A DNA stretch of 38,484 bases from Peribacillus frigoritolerans. Its GTDB lineage: Bacteria > Bacillota > Bacilli > Bacillales > DSM-1321. A program made the translations under genes and the position numbers. The stretch is from NCBI RefSeq assembly GCF_030676415.1, contig NZ_JAUUTW010000042.1, forward strand, positions 1-38,484. Direction: 5' to 3'. Positions 15,054 to 23,597 of this stretch are shown here, one piece after another (the stretch's first letter is position 1; each line of letters opens with the position of its first letter). The notes under the pieces are model-generated. The model was not told where the DNA came from and made no database searches. It saw only the letters and a list, made by a program, of their open reading frames with translations.

Positions 15054-16244
15054 ATGCATTTAACGATGACTGATGCATTAAAATTACCACAGATCAAACA
15101 ATGCCAAGTGGCAGCTGGCATGCAGGGACTTAATAGAGAAATAGAATCCATCAATAGCTTTGATGCTCCTGATGTGCTTTCCTGGTTGAAGCCAAATGAA
15201 TTGATTCTAACAACCGGATACTTATTTCAAGATAATCCGCAGCAATTAGACCAATTCGTAATCGAATTGGCAAAAATGAATTGTTCAGGATTGTTCATCA
15301 AACTGGAAGAAATTCCGCAAACCACCATCAGCATTGCCAATATGGCCAATTTGCCCATTCTCAAAATCCCCCCTGAGTATTCGCTATCAGATATCATGTC
15401 TCCCCTGCTTCGTGAAATTGTAACGAGACAGAATGAACAAAAAGAGCAAAGTCATAGAATGGAGGATATTTCCTTATTTGGTGCCGAAAATTTAAGTTAC
15501 GGGATTTTAGAAATGACGGAGGACAAATCCAGCGTCCAACAAATTACTGGGGGATTCATATGTACGGTTTTACCTTTAACGCTGCAATGGAATCAAAGGA
15601 ATGATTCCATTACTTATAAACAGCTTATCAAGACAATTGAAACATTAACCGAGCAATATAAAATCGATAAGCTCATAAGGAATATCAAGGGCAGTCTAGT
15701 TATCATTTATCTGGATACCATCCCCCTAGGGAACACCCGCTTTTATTCACAAGTCACCCAGATAAGCCAACAAATCATCTCAACTTTATCTAAACACCTG
15801 CCAATGGAACTTACTCTGGGAGTCGGTAACTATCATACAGGTATTAATAACCTGGCCAGTAGCTTACAGGAAGCTTTACAATCTATTGATTTGGGAAAAC
15901 GATTGAACCCAGGAAAGGAAGTTTACAGCTACAAAGAATTAATACCATTCAAAATTTTGCAGTATGCTCCAAAAAATGTGCTCATGGATATTGTTACAGG
16001 TAATTTAGCACCCCTGAAGGACCATGATGATGAAACCCAGTCTGATTTGATCAAAACCTTGGAGGCCTATTTGCAATGCAATCTTCGACCTGCTGAAACG
16101 GCCAGAATAATGGGGGTACACCGAAACACTATCCATTTTCGAATTAAAAGCATAAAAAAACGATTAGGAATGGACTTAAGCAATGATGATCTGTTCACTT
16201 TAAAACTTGCCCTATATGCCAAACGTCTGCTGGATAACCGATAA
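15054..16244 (+). CDS. pucR: PucR-family transcription regulator 1
   Basis: 396 residues, divergent from the urate operon. ATG 15054 follows GAAGGGGACC. The N-terminal PucR domain (residues 1-125) starts MTDALKLPQIKQCQVAAGMQ and has LSWLKPNELILTTGYLF. A central GGDEF-like region follows (LTLGVGNYHTGINNLASSLQ, EALQSIDLGKRLNPG). The C-terminal HTH_30 reads LEAYLQCNLRPAETARIMG, VHRNTIHFRIKSIKKRLGMD. The family senses purine breakdown products and activates or represses puc genes. The position makes it the likely regulator of the operon next door. Which of the two PucR-type proteins is the true PucR orthologue is uncertain. Confidence 0.85.
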   Translation: MHLTMTDALKLPQIKQCQVAAGMQGLNREIESINSFDAPDVLSWLKPNELILTTGYLFQDNPQQLDQFVIELAKMNCSGLFIKLEEIPQTTISIANMANLPILKIPPEYSLSDIMSPLLREIVTRQNEQKEQSHRMEDISLFGAENLSYGILEMTEDKSSVQQITGGFICTVLPLTLQWNQRNDSITYKQLIKTIETLTEQYKIDKLIRNIKGSLVIIYLDTIPLGNTRFYSQVTQISQQIISTLSKHLPMELTLGVGNYHTGINNLASSLQEALQSIDLGKRLNPGKEVYSYKELIPFKILQYAPKNVLMDIVTGNLAPLKDHDDETQSDLIKTLEAYLQCNLRPAETARIMGVHRNTIHFRIKSIKKRLGMDLSNDDLFTLKLALYAKRLLDNR

Positions 16245-16264
16245 GGAATGGCCCATACAAATGA

Positions 16265-16302
16265 AAAACTGCCAGGGATCCTTCATTCCCTGGCAGTTTT
16301 TG
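16265..16302. terminator. Bidirectional terminator between the two PucR-type genes
   Basis: AAAAACTGCCAGGG pairs with CCCTGGCAGTTTTT over a ten-base loop. It serves both convergent regulator genes. Confidence 0.9.
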
Positions 16303-16349
16303 TGCAGTAACACTTGATTCCCAATTCCTTCAAACCCTGCTTCCTTTAC

Positions 16350-17537
16350 CTAGTCATGTAATAATAACTTCGCAGCTTTTATACTAAACTGCAATTTAAA
16401 AGCAATATCCCTCGATTTTAAATCAACTCCTAATAAGTCTTCAATTCTAGACAAACGGAACTTTACAGTATTTCGATGAACATACAAAGCCCTTGCCGCA
16501 TCTTCTATTCTCCCTCTTGAAAATAGGTAGGTTTCCAGCGTTTTTAACAACTCCCCCTCATTTTCCCTAACATATACAATAATCGGCTGAATCATGGATA
16601 GCACGTATTGAGTCATGGCATCCTTAGGGATTTGATTTATTAAATCTTCAACTTCAACGCTTGCGTAATCATTGATATTAGTCGGGTTGACCCTCGAGCC
16701 AAGTTGAATAGCCTTTTTGGCCTCAATAAGCCCTTCTTTCATATTGTAGATTTCTTTTTTCACCTTGCTTAACCCCATGGATAGTGAAGTGCCAGGATTA
16801 TCTGCGGATATAAGACCTTCTAAAAGGACGGCAATTTTTTGAGCCTGCAGAAGCAGGTGTTCATCAGTCACCATTCCTTTTCCTTGCAGGATGATCAATT
16901 GACCATCGAAGTCGATATTCCAATACTTAAAATCTTTTTTTTCCGTTTGGTTTAATTTCTCCAACATTCTGTCAATTGGAAAGAATGAATCCCCTTCTTC
17001 TTTCGTTCCATTTATTAAAAGCAGAATATATGGCCTATCGGGATTAAAGCCAAATTCCTGTAATTGGGGGATAAAAGATGAACTCCAATTTTCACCACTC
17101 AAAAGAGAATGAAAAACTTCAACACTTCCTTTTCCATTGTTTTTCACTTTCTCCTTATTAACAAGTTCATATGTAAAGCTGAATAATAAGTCGGATAAAG
17201 GCATTTCATAAGGAATCTCCAGTAATGGGAAATTGTACTTGTTCGCTTCTTCTACCATTCCAGGAGGAATCGTAGAAAGAAACCTCTTAATCTTGATAGC
17301 TAATCCAGCACTTCCTCTTTTCGACAATTCCCTAACAAGATTAATTTGAGCATTCAGGTCATCTTTAAACACATAACCAGTTGTCAGTAGGAGTTCCCCT
17401 CGTTTAATCCATGATATATCCGGATGATCCATTATACTTACTGAATTAATTACCCGAGTTAACCCTTGACTTCCTCCAATAACTTCCACTTGATTTAGGG
17501 CAGGAAGCTTCAAAGCTTTTTCGATCGTTAAATACAT
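16350..17537 (-). CDS. PucR-family transcription regulator 2
   Basis: 395 residues from ATG 17537 behind GGGGGAG. The longer frame upstream covers the promoter. It has the same layout as regulator 1: MYLTIEKALKLPALNQVEVI, SWIKRGELLLTTGYVF, a diverged centre (LSMGLSKVKKEIYNMKEGLI, KKAIQLGSRVNP) and the HTH_30 at RIEDAARALYVHRNTVKFRL, SRIEDLLGVDL. It is divergent from the permease gene and convergent with regulator 1. Probably it controls the permease and itself. The two proteins resemble each other over the whole length but clearly differ, so the duplication is old. Confidence 0.85.
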   Translation of the reverse strand: MYLTIEKALKLPALNQVEVIGGSQGLTRVINSVSIMDHPDISWIKRGELLLTTGYVFKDDLNAQINLVRELSKRGSAGLAIKIKRFLSTIPPGMVEEANKYNFPLLEIPYEMPLSDLLFSFTYELVNKEKVKNNGKGSVEVFHSLLSGENWSSSFIPQLQEFGFNPDRPYILLLINGTKEEGDSFFPIDRMLEKLNQTEKKDFKYWNIDFDGQLIILQGKGMVTDEHLLLQAQKIAVLLEGLISADNPGTSLSMGLSKVKKEIYNMKEGLIEAKKAIQLGSRVNPTNINDYASVEVEDLINQIPKDAMTQYVLSMIQPIIVYVRENEGELLKTLETYLFSRGRIEDAARALYVHRNTVKFRLSRIEDLLGVDLKSRDIAFKLQFSIKAAKLLLHD

Positions 17538-17559
17538 ATTTCTCCCCCTATTCTTCTTA

Positions 17560-17603
17560 ATTATATACAGAATGCACTTGAATGAATATTCATATTTTTC
17601 CAA
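17560..17603 (-). promoter_or_regulatory. Promoter and putative PucR site of regulator 2
   Basis: On the minus strand TTGGAAAAATATG, a perfect ATGAATATTCAT palindrome (17582-17593), then GTATATAATT with a TATAAT box at 17565-17560. Motifs and order match the urate-operon promoter at 14868-14929. Confidence 0.45.
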
Positions 17604-17653
17604 AAAATAGTCTTGATTTAGCATTATGGCGGTGATAATATAAAAACAGATTA

Positions 17654-17718
17654 ATTTTGTAAATGCTGTTTCTTAATAAACAACAACTAAATCGACCGTA
17701 AGGAAGCGTTTACAAAAT
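17654..17718. promoter_or_regulatory. Long-spaced inverted repeat in front of the permease gene
   Basis: ATTTTGTAAATGC (17654-17666) faces GCGTTTACAAAAT (17706-17718); 12 of 13 positions are complementary, with 39 bases between the arms. It lies 67 bases before the permease ATG, in the divergent control region. It could be a two-site operator or an RNA structure in the leader. Confidence 0.5.
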
Positions 17719-17784
17719 CACGAGGAGGCGATTTCATTAAATCAACGTATTTGGAAAGCTCTTACTAATTAAAAGGGGGCAATC

Positions 17785-19125
17785 ATGGAAAATTTGAGCA
17801 AATTAAACACGCTATTGTTAGGTTTGCAGCATGTTTGTGTAATGTATGGAGGAGCGGTAGCTGTTCCACTAATCGTCGGTCCTGCAATCGGCTTGACACA
17901 AGAACAGATCATATACCTGATCTCGTTTGATTTACTCGCCTGCGGGATAGTCACCTTGCTTCAAGTTATTGGCGGTAAAGGATTTGGTATAAGATTACCG
18001 GCCTTAATGGCTGTTTCTTTCATCGTGGTTGAGCCAGTAATAGCCATAGGATCAGTCCATGGTATAACCGGGGTTTTAGGCGCAGTTATGGTATCTGGAA
18101 TAATTGTTGCTATTTTATCAGGGTTAATCGGTAAATTGATACCCTTTTTCCCACCAATTGTTGCAGGTTCCGTCATTTTAATCATAGGCGTGTCATTAAT
18201 GCCAGTTGCCATGAAAAATGCAGCGGGCGGAAGCGGTTCCCCCACCTTTGGAGATCCTATGAATCTAATGCTAGCCTGTTTTACCCTCCTGTGTTTCCTT
18301 TTGTTGAATACACTTACCAAAGGTTTCATGAAAGCGGTTTCAGTTCTTTTCGCCATGGTTCTTGGTACTATATTGGCTGGTTTTCTAGGTATGGTCGATA
18401 CCTCTGGATTTACAGAGGCCAGCTGGTTTACAATGGTGACTCCTTTCTATTTTGGGGTACCCACCTTCGACTTTTCATCTATTATCACTATGACTATCAT
18501 ATCTTTAATCATTGCTGTTGAAAGCATAGGGGTCTTTTTGACACTCGGGGAAGTATGCGGGAAGGAAATAACCGAAAAAGATGTGGAAAAAGGGCTCCGT
18601 GCAGAAGGAATGGGGAGCTTCATAAGTGGTATCTTCAACTCTTTCAACCATTCTACCTTCTCACAAAATGTTGGCTTGGTCTTGCTGACAAAGGTAACTC
18701 AGCGCTCGGTAGTAATCACGGCAGGTTGCATTCTAATCACTCTGGCTTTTGTGCCTAAGGTTGCCGGTCTTACGACGATGATCCCTTTACCCGTTCTGGG
18801 CGGGGCTATGATACCAATGTTTGGAATGCTTCTATCTGCAGCTTTGGGGATGGTAGCCAAAGCTGACTTAAGCAAACCTTCCAATCAATTGACGATTGCA
18901 CTTGGAATAGGAGTCGGTCTAGCAATCAAGGGGGTCCCGGAAGCATTCGATAAATTCCCGGAAACAGTCCAATTAATATGTGGAAATGGAGTGGTAATGG
19001 GTACAATAACACTGGTTGTGTTAAATGCCATCCTGAATGGAAAATCAAATCCATCTATTACACACCATCATTCCATACCCGATATTCAACCAAGTATAAG
19101 CCAGAATATTAATATACACCCTTAG
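17785..19125 (+). CDS. Urate/xanthine permease (NCS2 family)
   Basis: 446 residues, ATG 17785 behind AAAGGGGG. A nucleobase:cation symporter-2 protein with 12-14 membrane segments. LQHVCVMYGGAVAVPLIVG lies in helix 1 and GFGIRLPALMAVSFIVVEP in helix 3. AVESIGVFLTLGEVCGKEI lies in helix 8. FNSFNHSTFSQNVGLV carries the family Q-N-x-G signature of helix 10. It is closest in type to PucJ/PucK and xanthine/urate carriers (the Gln of FSQNVGLV). It would import urate by proton symport for the enzymes encoded at 12961-14814. PucJ and PucK of B. subtilis are a pair; only one is present here. Confidence 0.9.
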   Translation: MENLSKLNTLLLGLQHVCVMYGGAVAVPLIVGPAIGLTQEQIIYLISFDLLACGIVTLLQVIGGKGFGIRLPALMAVSFIVVEPVIAIGSVHGITGVLGAVMVSGIIVAILSGLIGKLIPFFPPIVAGSVILIIGVSLMPVAMKNAAGGSGSPTFGDPMNLMLACFTLLCFLLLNTLTKGFMKAVSVLFAMVLGTILAGFLGMVDTSGFTEASWFTMVTPFYFGVPTFDFSSIITMTIISLIIAVESIGVFLTLGEVCGKEITEKDVEKGLRAEGMGSFISGIFNSFNHSTFSQNVGLVLLTKVTQRSVVITAGCILITLAFVPKVAGLTTMIPLPVLGGAMIPMFGMLLSAALGMVAKADLSKPSNQLTIALGIGVGLAIKGVPEAFDKFPETVQLICGNGVVMGTITLVVLNAILNGKSNPSITHHHSIPDIQPSISQNINIHP

Positions 19126-19157
19126 AAAGTAGCGGACAAGGCAATCTCTAAGGGTGT
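19116..19157 (+). other. Inverted repeat spanning the permease stop codon
   Basis: ACACCCTTAGA (19116-19126) is perfectly complementary to TCTAAGGGTGT (19147-19157). No T-tract follows, so it may protect the mRNA end rather than terminate. Confidence 0.5.
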
Positions 19158-19640
19158 CTAGTTGGCTAGGTTGCCCAACACTTTTAATTATAACCTTATT
19201 CAGGGAATTTTCAAACAAATAATACAAGCACCTTGCAACAGCCTATTTAATAGGTAAGCAAGGTGCTTTTTTTTACTCAATTAGGGCGATGGCTCTTCGA
19301 CTTGTTTCATTTGAAAAGAGAGCGATATACCCCTCCTGGTGAATCATCCCCGAAATTCTCGAGAAAGATGTGGGAAATGACCTTTTTTTGAGTCTATTTT
19401 CAAGGGGGCCCTTAAATTGTAATTTTTTTTATAAAGGCTGATTTCGTAAAGATTGTTGCTTAAGATTGCGGCAGCAACCTAGGAATTGAAGTAAAACCAA
19501 TCTTAAGTTAAGTATACAACTTCACCTTTTAAAAAAAGAACCAACTACATCCGTTCTAACCAGGAGCAAAAAGTTAAATGGTCATATTTCATTACTCTTA
19601 ATCATAAGGAACAAGGAGAACATTTATTAGGGGGGGCTTT
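19126..19640. other. Intergenic region behind the permease
   Basis: It holds the terminator at 19227-19274 and a minus-strand scrap next to it, with stop at about 19275-19277. That scrap reads MIHQEGYIALFSNETSRRAI, the C-terminal end of an unidentified protein. A truncated piece of the hairpin repeat (about 19438-19500: CTGATTTCGTAAAG, GCGGCAGCAACC, GAAGTAAA) follows. I see no intact gene. Confidence 0.45.
19227..19274 (+). terminator. Terminator of the permease gene
   Basis: AGCACCTTGC (19227-19236) pairs with GCAAGGTGCT (19258-19267). The loop contains a small inner hairpin (CCTATT / AATAGG), and eight T follow. Confidence 0.9.
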
Positions 19641-20357
19641 ATGAGAACAAGATATAGAAGATGGACAGAATATCCTTACCCAGGGGAGAGTATCCCACCT
19701 AAAGGTTCTCCAGAGGCAGGAAATTGGCCGATGTTTTTTATTTCAAGAGGAAGAGACAATGATTTCCTGGACCCCTTTCATCAACGTATTATTTGGCGAA
19801 CTAAAAATCCGATAGATATTGATTGGGAAACTGAGTTATTCATTGTAGAGGAGACATTAAAGTCATTAACTTCTCAGCAAATACGCATCGCACAATATTG
19901 GGGAACAGGTGAATTAACTGCGAAAATTACTACACTAATTTTCAATTTATCTAAAAAGTATAAGCTGGGATCACCGAGTGTTGCCAGGGTACAGGCATAT
20001 TTCCACGCTGCTATGAATGATACCTTTGTTATGACGTGGTTTTTCAAGTATCATTGGGATGTTGCACGTCCAAATCAATATGGCAGAAATCTATCTACTG
20101 TGTTGTTTACCCCCCGTTTTCCAGCTTACCCTTCTGCACACGCTACTGTGGCGGGATGCGCAGAGGCAGTATTAAGTTATATTTTCCCTCAAGAGTCATC
20201 AGAAATTAAAAAATTAATGGAAGAAAGTGCTCAATCCCGTTTGTACGCTGGCGTACATTTTAACGAAGATAACATTGAAGGCTTACGGTTAGGCAGACAA
20301 ATTGGCGAGGTAGTCGTAAGTTTATTAATGGTACAAAATCTAAATACGCTTCAATAA
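19641..20357 (+). CDS. PAP2 / vanadium-dependent haloperoxidase family protein
   Basis: 238 residues, ATG 19641 behind AGGGGGGG. All three parts of the PAP2 signature are present. KYHWDVARPNQYG gives Lys136, Arg143 and Pro144. FPAYPSAHATVAG gives Ser165 and His167. SRLYAGVHFNED gives Ser199, Arg200, His206 and Asp210. There is no signal peptide or membrane helix, unlike lipid phosphatases, which favours the soluble vanadate-haloperoxidase or acid-phosphatase branch. Actual vanadate use cannot be told from the motif. It has its own ribosome site and stands alone. Confidence 0.85.
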   Translation: MRTRYRRWTEYPYPGESIPPKGSPEAGNWPMFFISRGRDNDFLDPFHQRIIWRTKNPIDIDWETELFIVEETLKSLTSQQIRIAQYWGTGELTAKITTLIFNLSKKYKLGSPSVARVQAYFHAAMNDTFVMTWFFKYHWDVARPNQYGRNLSTVLFTPRFPAYPSAHATVAGCAEAVLSYIFPQESSEIKKLMEESAQSRLYAGVHFNEDNIEGLRLGRQIGEVVVSLLMVQNLNTLQ

Positions 20358-20369
20358 TATTTTTGGTTC

Positions 20370-20396
20370 AGGTTCAGGTTAAGCTAACCTGAACCT
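20370..20396 (+). terminator. Perfect 11-bp hairpin behind the PAP2 gene
   Basis: AGGTTCAGGTT and AACCTGAACCT flank AAGCT. No T-run follows on the plus strand, so termination strength is doubtful. Its right arm merges with repeat copy 6. Confidence 0.6.
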
Positions 20397-20459
20397 TAGT
20401 AGCATAAAGAAAGAGCTGCATTAAAGTCAGCCCCGATCTTCAGCTAAAGCCCCCCCCAA
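20383..20459 (+). repeat. Intergenic hairpin repeat, copy 6
   Basis: GCTAACCTGAACCTTAGT, GCATAAAGAAAGAGCTGCAT, TAAAGTCAGCCCCGATCTTC, AGCTAAAGCCCCCCC. The first hairpin has decayed. Confidence 0.75.
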
Positions 20460-20670
20460 GGAACATCCTATTTATCACTTTCGGTGCTATTTTGCTAATT
20501 TTGCTCATCCACCTATAAAAACCAGCTACCTTCACCAATGACTTTTTACTTTGTCATCGCTGATTGCCGTAGCTCTTCAGAATAAGCTGTGCAAAAACTT
20601 TTTCACAGGAATTCAATTATTTTATATTGAATTACTAGAAGAATTTTATACAAGAAGAAGGAGGATTATA

Positions 20671-21181
20671 GTGGGGATAAAAATTGACGAATACGAACTT
20701 CTTGACATAGATTCAGGCCCTTATGGAATAACTGATGGAAAAGATGGTGCGCTATGGTTTACACAACATAAAGCAAATCAAATTGGTCGAATGACTGTTA
20801 ACGGTGAAGCCACTCATTTCGTTGTTCCTACACCCAATGCAGGTGTGCTATCTATAATCTCCACAACTCAGGCTGATGTATGGTTTACGGAAAATAGGGC
20901 GAATAAAATTGGAAAACTTACAGTAACAGGTGAAATCATCGAATATACTCTCCCGAGTCCAAATTCAGCACCTTTTGGAATAACTGAAGGACACGATGAA
21001 GACATTTGGTTTACTGAAATGAATGGAAATAGAATAGGGTTAAATTTTACCATCAGGTGAAATTATTCAGTATGATTTACCGATTCCTGGCTCCTACCCC
21101 TCTTTTATTGTCGCTGGACCTGACGGTGACATTTGGTTCGCTGAGGAATGCAATAAGATAGGTCGGCTAAGTTTATTATAA
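20671..21181 (+). pseudogene. Broken virginiamycin B lyase (Vgb-like)
   Basis: GTG 20671 follows GAAGGAGGATTATA. The frame encodes beta-propeller blades with the Vgb signature. It reads GPYGITDGKDGALWFTQHKA, NQIGRMTVNGE, ADVWFTENRANKIGKLTVTG and GITEGHDEDIWFTEMNGNRI. A one-base change in a TTTT run near 21047-21050 then forces a stop at 21058. The next frame continues GEIIQYDLPIPGSYPSFIVA, GPDGDIWFAEECNKIGRL and stops at 21181. Even repaired it gives about 170 residues, whereas Vgb has about 290-300 (seven blades). The known catalytic His/Glu/His of the last blades are missing. The intact enzyme linearises streptogramin B. It sits directly before a vat-like gene, as in staphylococcal vat-vgb clusters. 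Confidence 0.8.
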
Positions 21182-21206
21182 AAATCCTGAAAGGCAGTGG
21201 ATATCC

Positions 21207-21856
21207 ATGGAATCAAATAAGCAACATGGTCCAAATCCTAAAGATAAATATCCGATTAAAGGAAATCGCGTCGTGCAATTTATAAAAAATACAATTACTA
21301 GACCAAACATTATTGTGGGTGAATACTCATATTACGATGCAAGAAATGGTGAATCTTTTGAAGATCAAGTGTTATATCACTACGAATTCTTCGGTGATCG
21401 ACTTGTCATCGGGAAATTTTGTGCCATAGCACCTGGTGTAACGTTTATTATGAATGGAGCTAACCATAGAATGGATGGTTTTTCAACCTACCCATTCAAT
21501 ATTTTCGGACACGGTTGGGAGAAATATACGCCAACGTTAGATCAGTTGCCGTTTAAAGGTGATACCGTAATTGGAAATGATGTTTGGATAGGAATGGATA
21601 CTGTCATTATGCCAGGAATAAAAATAGAGGATGGTGCAATTGTAGCAGCCAAATCGGTTATTACCAAAGAGGCACCTTACACGATCTTTGGAGGAAATCC
21701 GAAAAGAAACTTAAAACCCGCTTTTCAGAAGAAACTATTAACGAATTGCTGGAAATTAAATGGTGGGATTTAGATATTGATATCATTTCAGCCCATATTG
21801 ATGTGATAGTAAGTGGAGATATGGAGAGTCTAAGAAATTTAAAAAATAAAATATGA
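21207..21856 (+). pseudogene. Streptogramin A acetyltransferase (Vat-like), frameshifted near the end
   Basis: ATG 21207 follows AAAGGCAGTGG. It is a left-handed beta-helix xenobiotic acetyltransferase. The parts are NTITRPNIIVGEYSYYDAR, FCAIAPGVTFIMNGANHRMD with the catalytic His87, FPF-type PFKGDTVIGNDVWIGMDTVI and IEDGAIVAAKSVITKEAPYT. The first frame ends at 21773 after LKPAFQKK. The natural C-terminus (RFSEETINELLEIKWWDLDI) lies in the +1 frame to 21856. One A lost from the AAAA run at 21713-21716 explains this. The active-site part is intact, so a shortened protein of 188 residues might still fold. The intact enzyme acetylates streptogramin A. Confidence 0.85.
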
Positions 21857-22106
21857 CAAAGTAACAACTTCCGAGAATCCGTGTTTGGCAGAAAAAGAAT
21901 CATTTTCTTGTTCTACAAACGTACACTTTAGTGGAGGAAAAATCACAGAAATGATCAAACTTTTTATAATAGAATCATTCAATTGAATATGTTTAGAGCT
22001 TGTTTTGATCAATCTTTTAAAACACGCTCTTTCTTTTTGTTTGTTTTGTCGCTTTTTTATCACCGAATGCCAAACTTCGGTATTTTGTATGATAAGCAAA
22101 TCCCAG

Positions 22107-22149
22107 CAAAAAAAGCCGTTTCCTGTACGTTAGGAAATGACTTTTTTTA
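22107..22149. terminator. Terminator-like hairpin
   Basis: AAAAAAGCCGTTTCCT pairs, with two mismatches, with AGGAAATGACTTTTTT. An A-run and a T-run flank it. Confidence 0.7.
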
Positions 22150-22217
22150 TTTCTCTTGCTGTGCTAAAGATTGATCAAAATTTCTAGTAATTTAGTTTAC
22201 TTATTTTTAGATCCTTA

Positions 22218-22286
22218 ATTAACTACGCACCCGTTAATTCATTAAGAAAAAGCTCCGATCCTAAACTAAAGCACCTGTTAGTTCAA
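22218..22286 (+). repeat. Intergenic hairpin repeat, copy 7
   Basis: It begins inside the unit with AACTACGCACCCGTTAATTC. It continues ATTAAGAAAAAGCTCCGATC, CTAAACTAAAGCACCTGTTA, GTTC. CTGATTTCGTAGAG follows, as also found near 19438. Confidence 0.7.
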
Positions 22287-22318
22287 AAAAAACTGATTTC
22301 GTAGAGAAATTGGTTATT

Positions 22319-23587
22319 TTATTTTTTACTTCCCTGAGACCAGATAACCACTGGAATCAATAATAAAGATAATAACCCTCCAATAAATGATAATGTTGTA
22401 TAACTTGAACCAGCCACAATCATTCCAGATAAGGCTCCACCAGAAGCTCCTGATAATGCAATTAAAACATCCACTGTACCTTGAGTTTTAGCTCGAGTTG
22501 AAGTTTCAGTTGAATCAACAATAAGAGCAGTCCCACTTATTAAACCAAAATTCCATCCTAATCCAAGTAAAGAAAGAGCAATTACTAGGAGAATCATAGA
22601 ATCACCTGGTGCAATCGCTGATATTAAACCTGCCAGAAGCAACGTAGCTCCAGAGGCAATAGCCATAGCAGTACGACCAAACTTATCAACAAGGACACCT
22701 GTAACCAGTGAAGGGAGATACATTGCACCTATATGAAATCCAATAACAAGACCTATTTCACCCAAGTTATGTCCATGATGCCTCATATGAACTGGTGTCA
22801 TTGTCATAATAGCCACCATTACAATTTGAGTAAGGACCATAATTGTCGCACCAACAATAATACCTCTTTTGTTTTCTATTTGTTCAGTATCAGTCGAATG
22901 TTCTATTCGATTACTTTCTTGGTTGGACGCTTCTATTGTTCTTGCTATAACTAATGGGTCTGGGCGAAGCATAACGAAAAGTACAAGACCTGCTAAGATA
23001 AATGCTGCTGCTGATAAAATGAAAGGACCAGCAAGTGATGGAATGCCAATAGAAAGAGCAAAATCCCCCATTACATTCACTAAATTTGGACCTACAACTG
23101 CACCAAATGTTGTAAACACCATAGTAATACTAATGGCAGTAGCCCGCTGTTTATTGTTTGCTAAGTCCGTACCAGCGTAACGAGCTTGTAAATTTGTCGC
23201 TGTTCCTGCACCATAAATAAGTAGGGAAGCAAATAAAAGGAAAACGCTATTTATGATAGCTGCAGTTATGACTCCTATTGCTCCAAGTCCACCTATCATA
23301 AAACCAGCTGTTAGACCTGTACGACGACCGTAACGTTGAGAAAGTCTCCCTACGATTAAAGCAGCCCCTGCAGACCCTAAAGTAAATAAACCCGAAGGAA
23401 TTCCAGCAAATGCATCTGTGCCAAGCATTTGTTGTGCAAGAAGTGCCCCCACCGTAACTCCAGCTGCTAACCCAGCACCACCAAAAATTTGTGAAATACT
23501 TATAATAATTAATGTACGTTTGTATAACATTTTTTGTTTTTCTTGATCTACATAACCCTGGTTCATTTGATATGTTTTACTAGTCAT
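22319..23587 (-). CDS. MFS transporter
   Basis: 422 residues, ATG 23587 behind GAGG. Twelve predicted helices in two halves, joined by a hydrophilic loop (about residues 205-240: IEASNQESNRIEHSTDTEQI). The MFS loop 2-3 motif appears as GRLSQRYGRRTG and its second-half counterpart as GVLVDKFGRTA. A drug or metabolite exporter; the substrate cannot be read. Its ribosome site overlaps the end of the broken ArsR-rhodanese gene upstream (stop at 23600-23598), so the two were one operon. Confidence 0.85.
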   Translation of the reverse strand: MTSKTYQMNQGYVDQEKQKMLYKRTLIIISISQIFGGAGLAAGVTVGALLAQQMLGTDAFAGIPSGLFTLGSAGAALIVGRLSQRYGRRTGLTAGFMIGGLGAIGVITAAIINSVFLLFASLLIYGAGTATNLQARYAGTDLANNKQRATAISITMVFTTFGAVVGPNLVNVMGDFALSIGIPSLAGPFILSAAAFILAGLVLFVMLRPDPLVIARTIEASNQESNRIEHSTDTEQIENKRGIIVGATIMVLTQIVMVAIMTMTPVHMRHHGHNLGEIGLVIGFHIGAMYLPSLVTGVLVDKFGRTAMAIASGATLLLAGLISAIAPGDSMILLVIALSLLGLGWNFGLISGTALIVDSTETSTRAKTQGTVDVLIALSGASGGALSGMIVAGSSYTTLSFIGGLLSLLLIPVVIWSQGSKK

Positions 23588-23597
23588 TTGTTAAGAC

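Larger units (their letters stand above)
21857..22318. other. Intergenic region behind the vat-like gene
   Basis: I see no gene. It contains a terminator (22107-22149) and repeat copy 7 (22218-22286). Confidence 0.5.

Noticed and set aside
17722..17770. Ten-codon frame with ATT start behind GAGGAGG in the permease leader
   Set aside because: ATT is a very rare start and the frame is too short; the AGGAGG may be part of a leader structure.
20551..20670. Upstream extension of the Vgb-like frame
   Set aside because: The ribosome site GAAGGAGG lies inside it at 20657-20665, so translation starts at GTG 20671.
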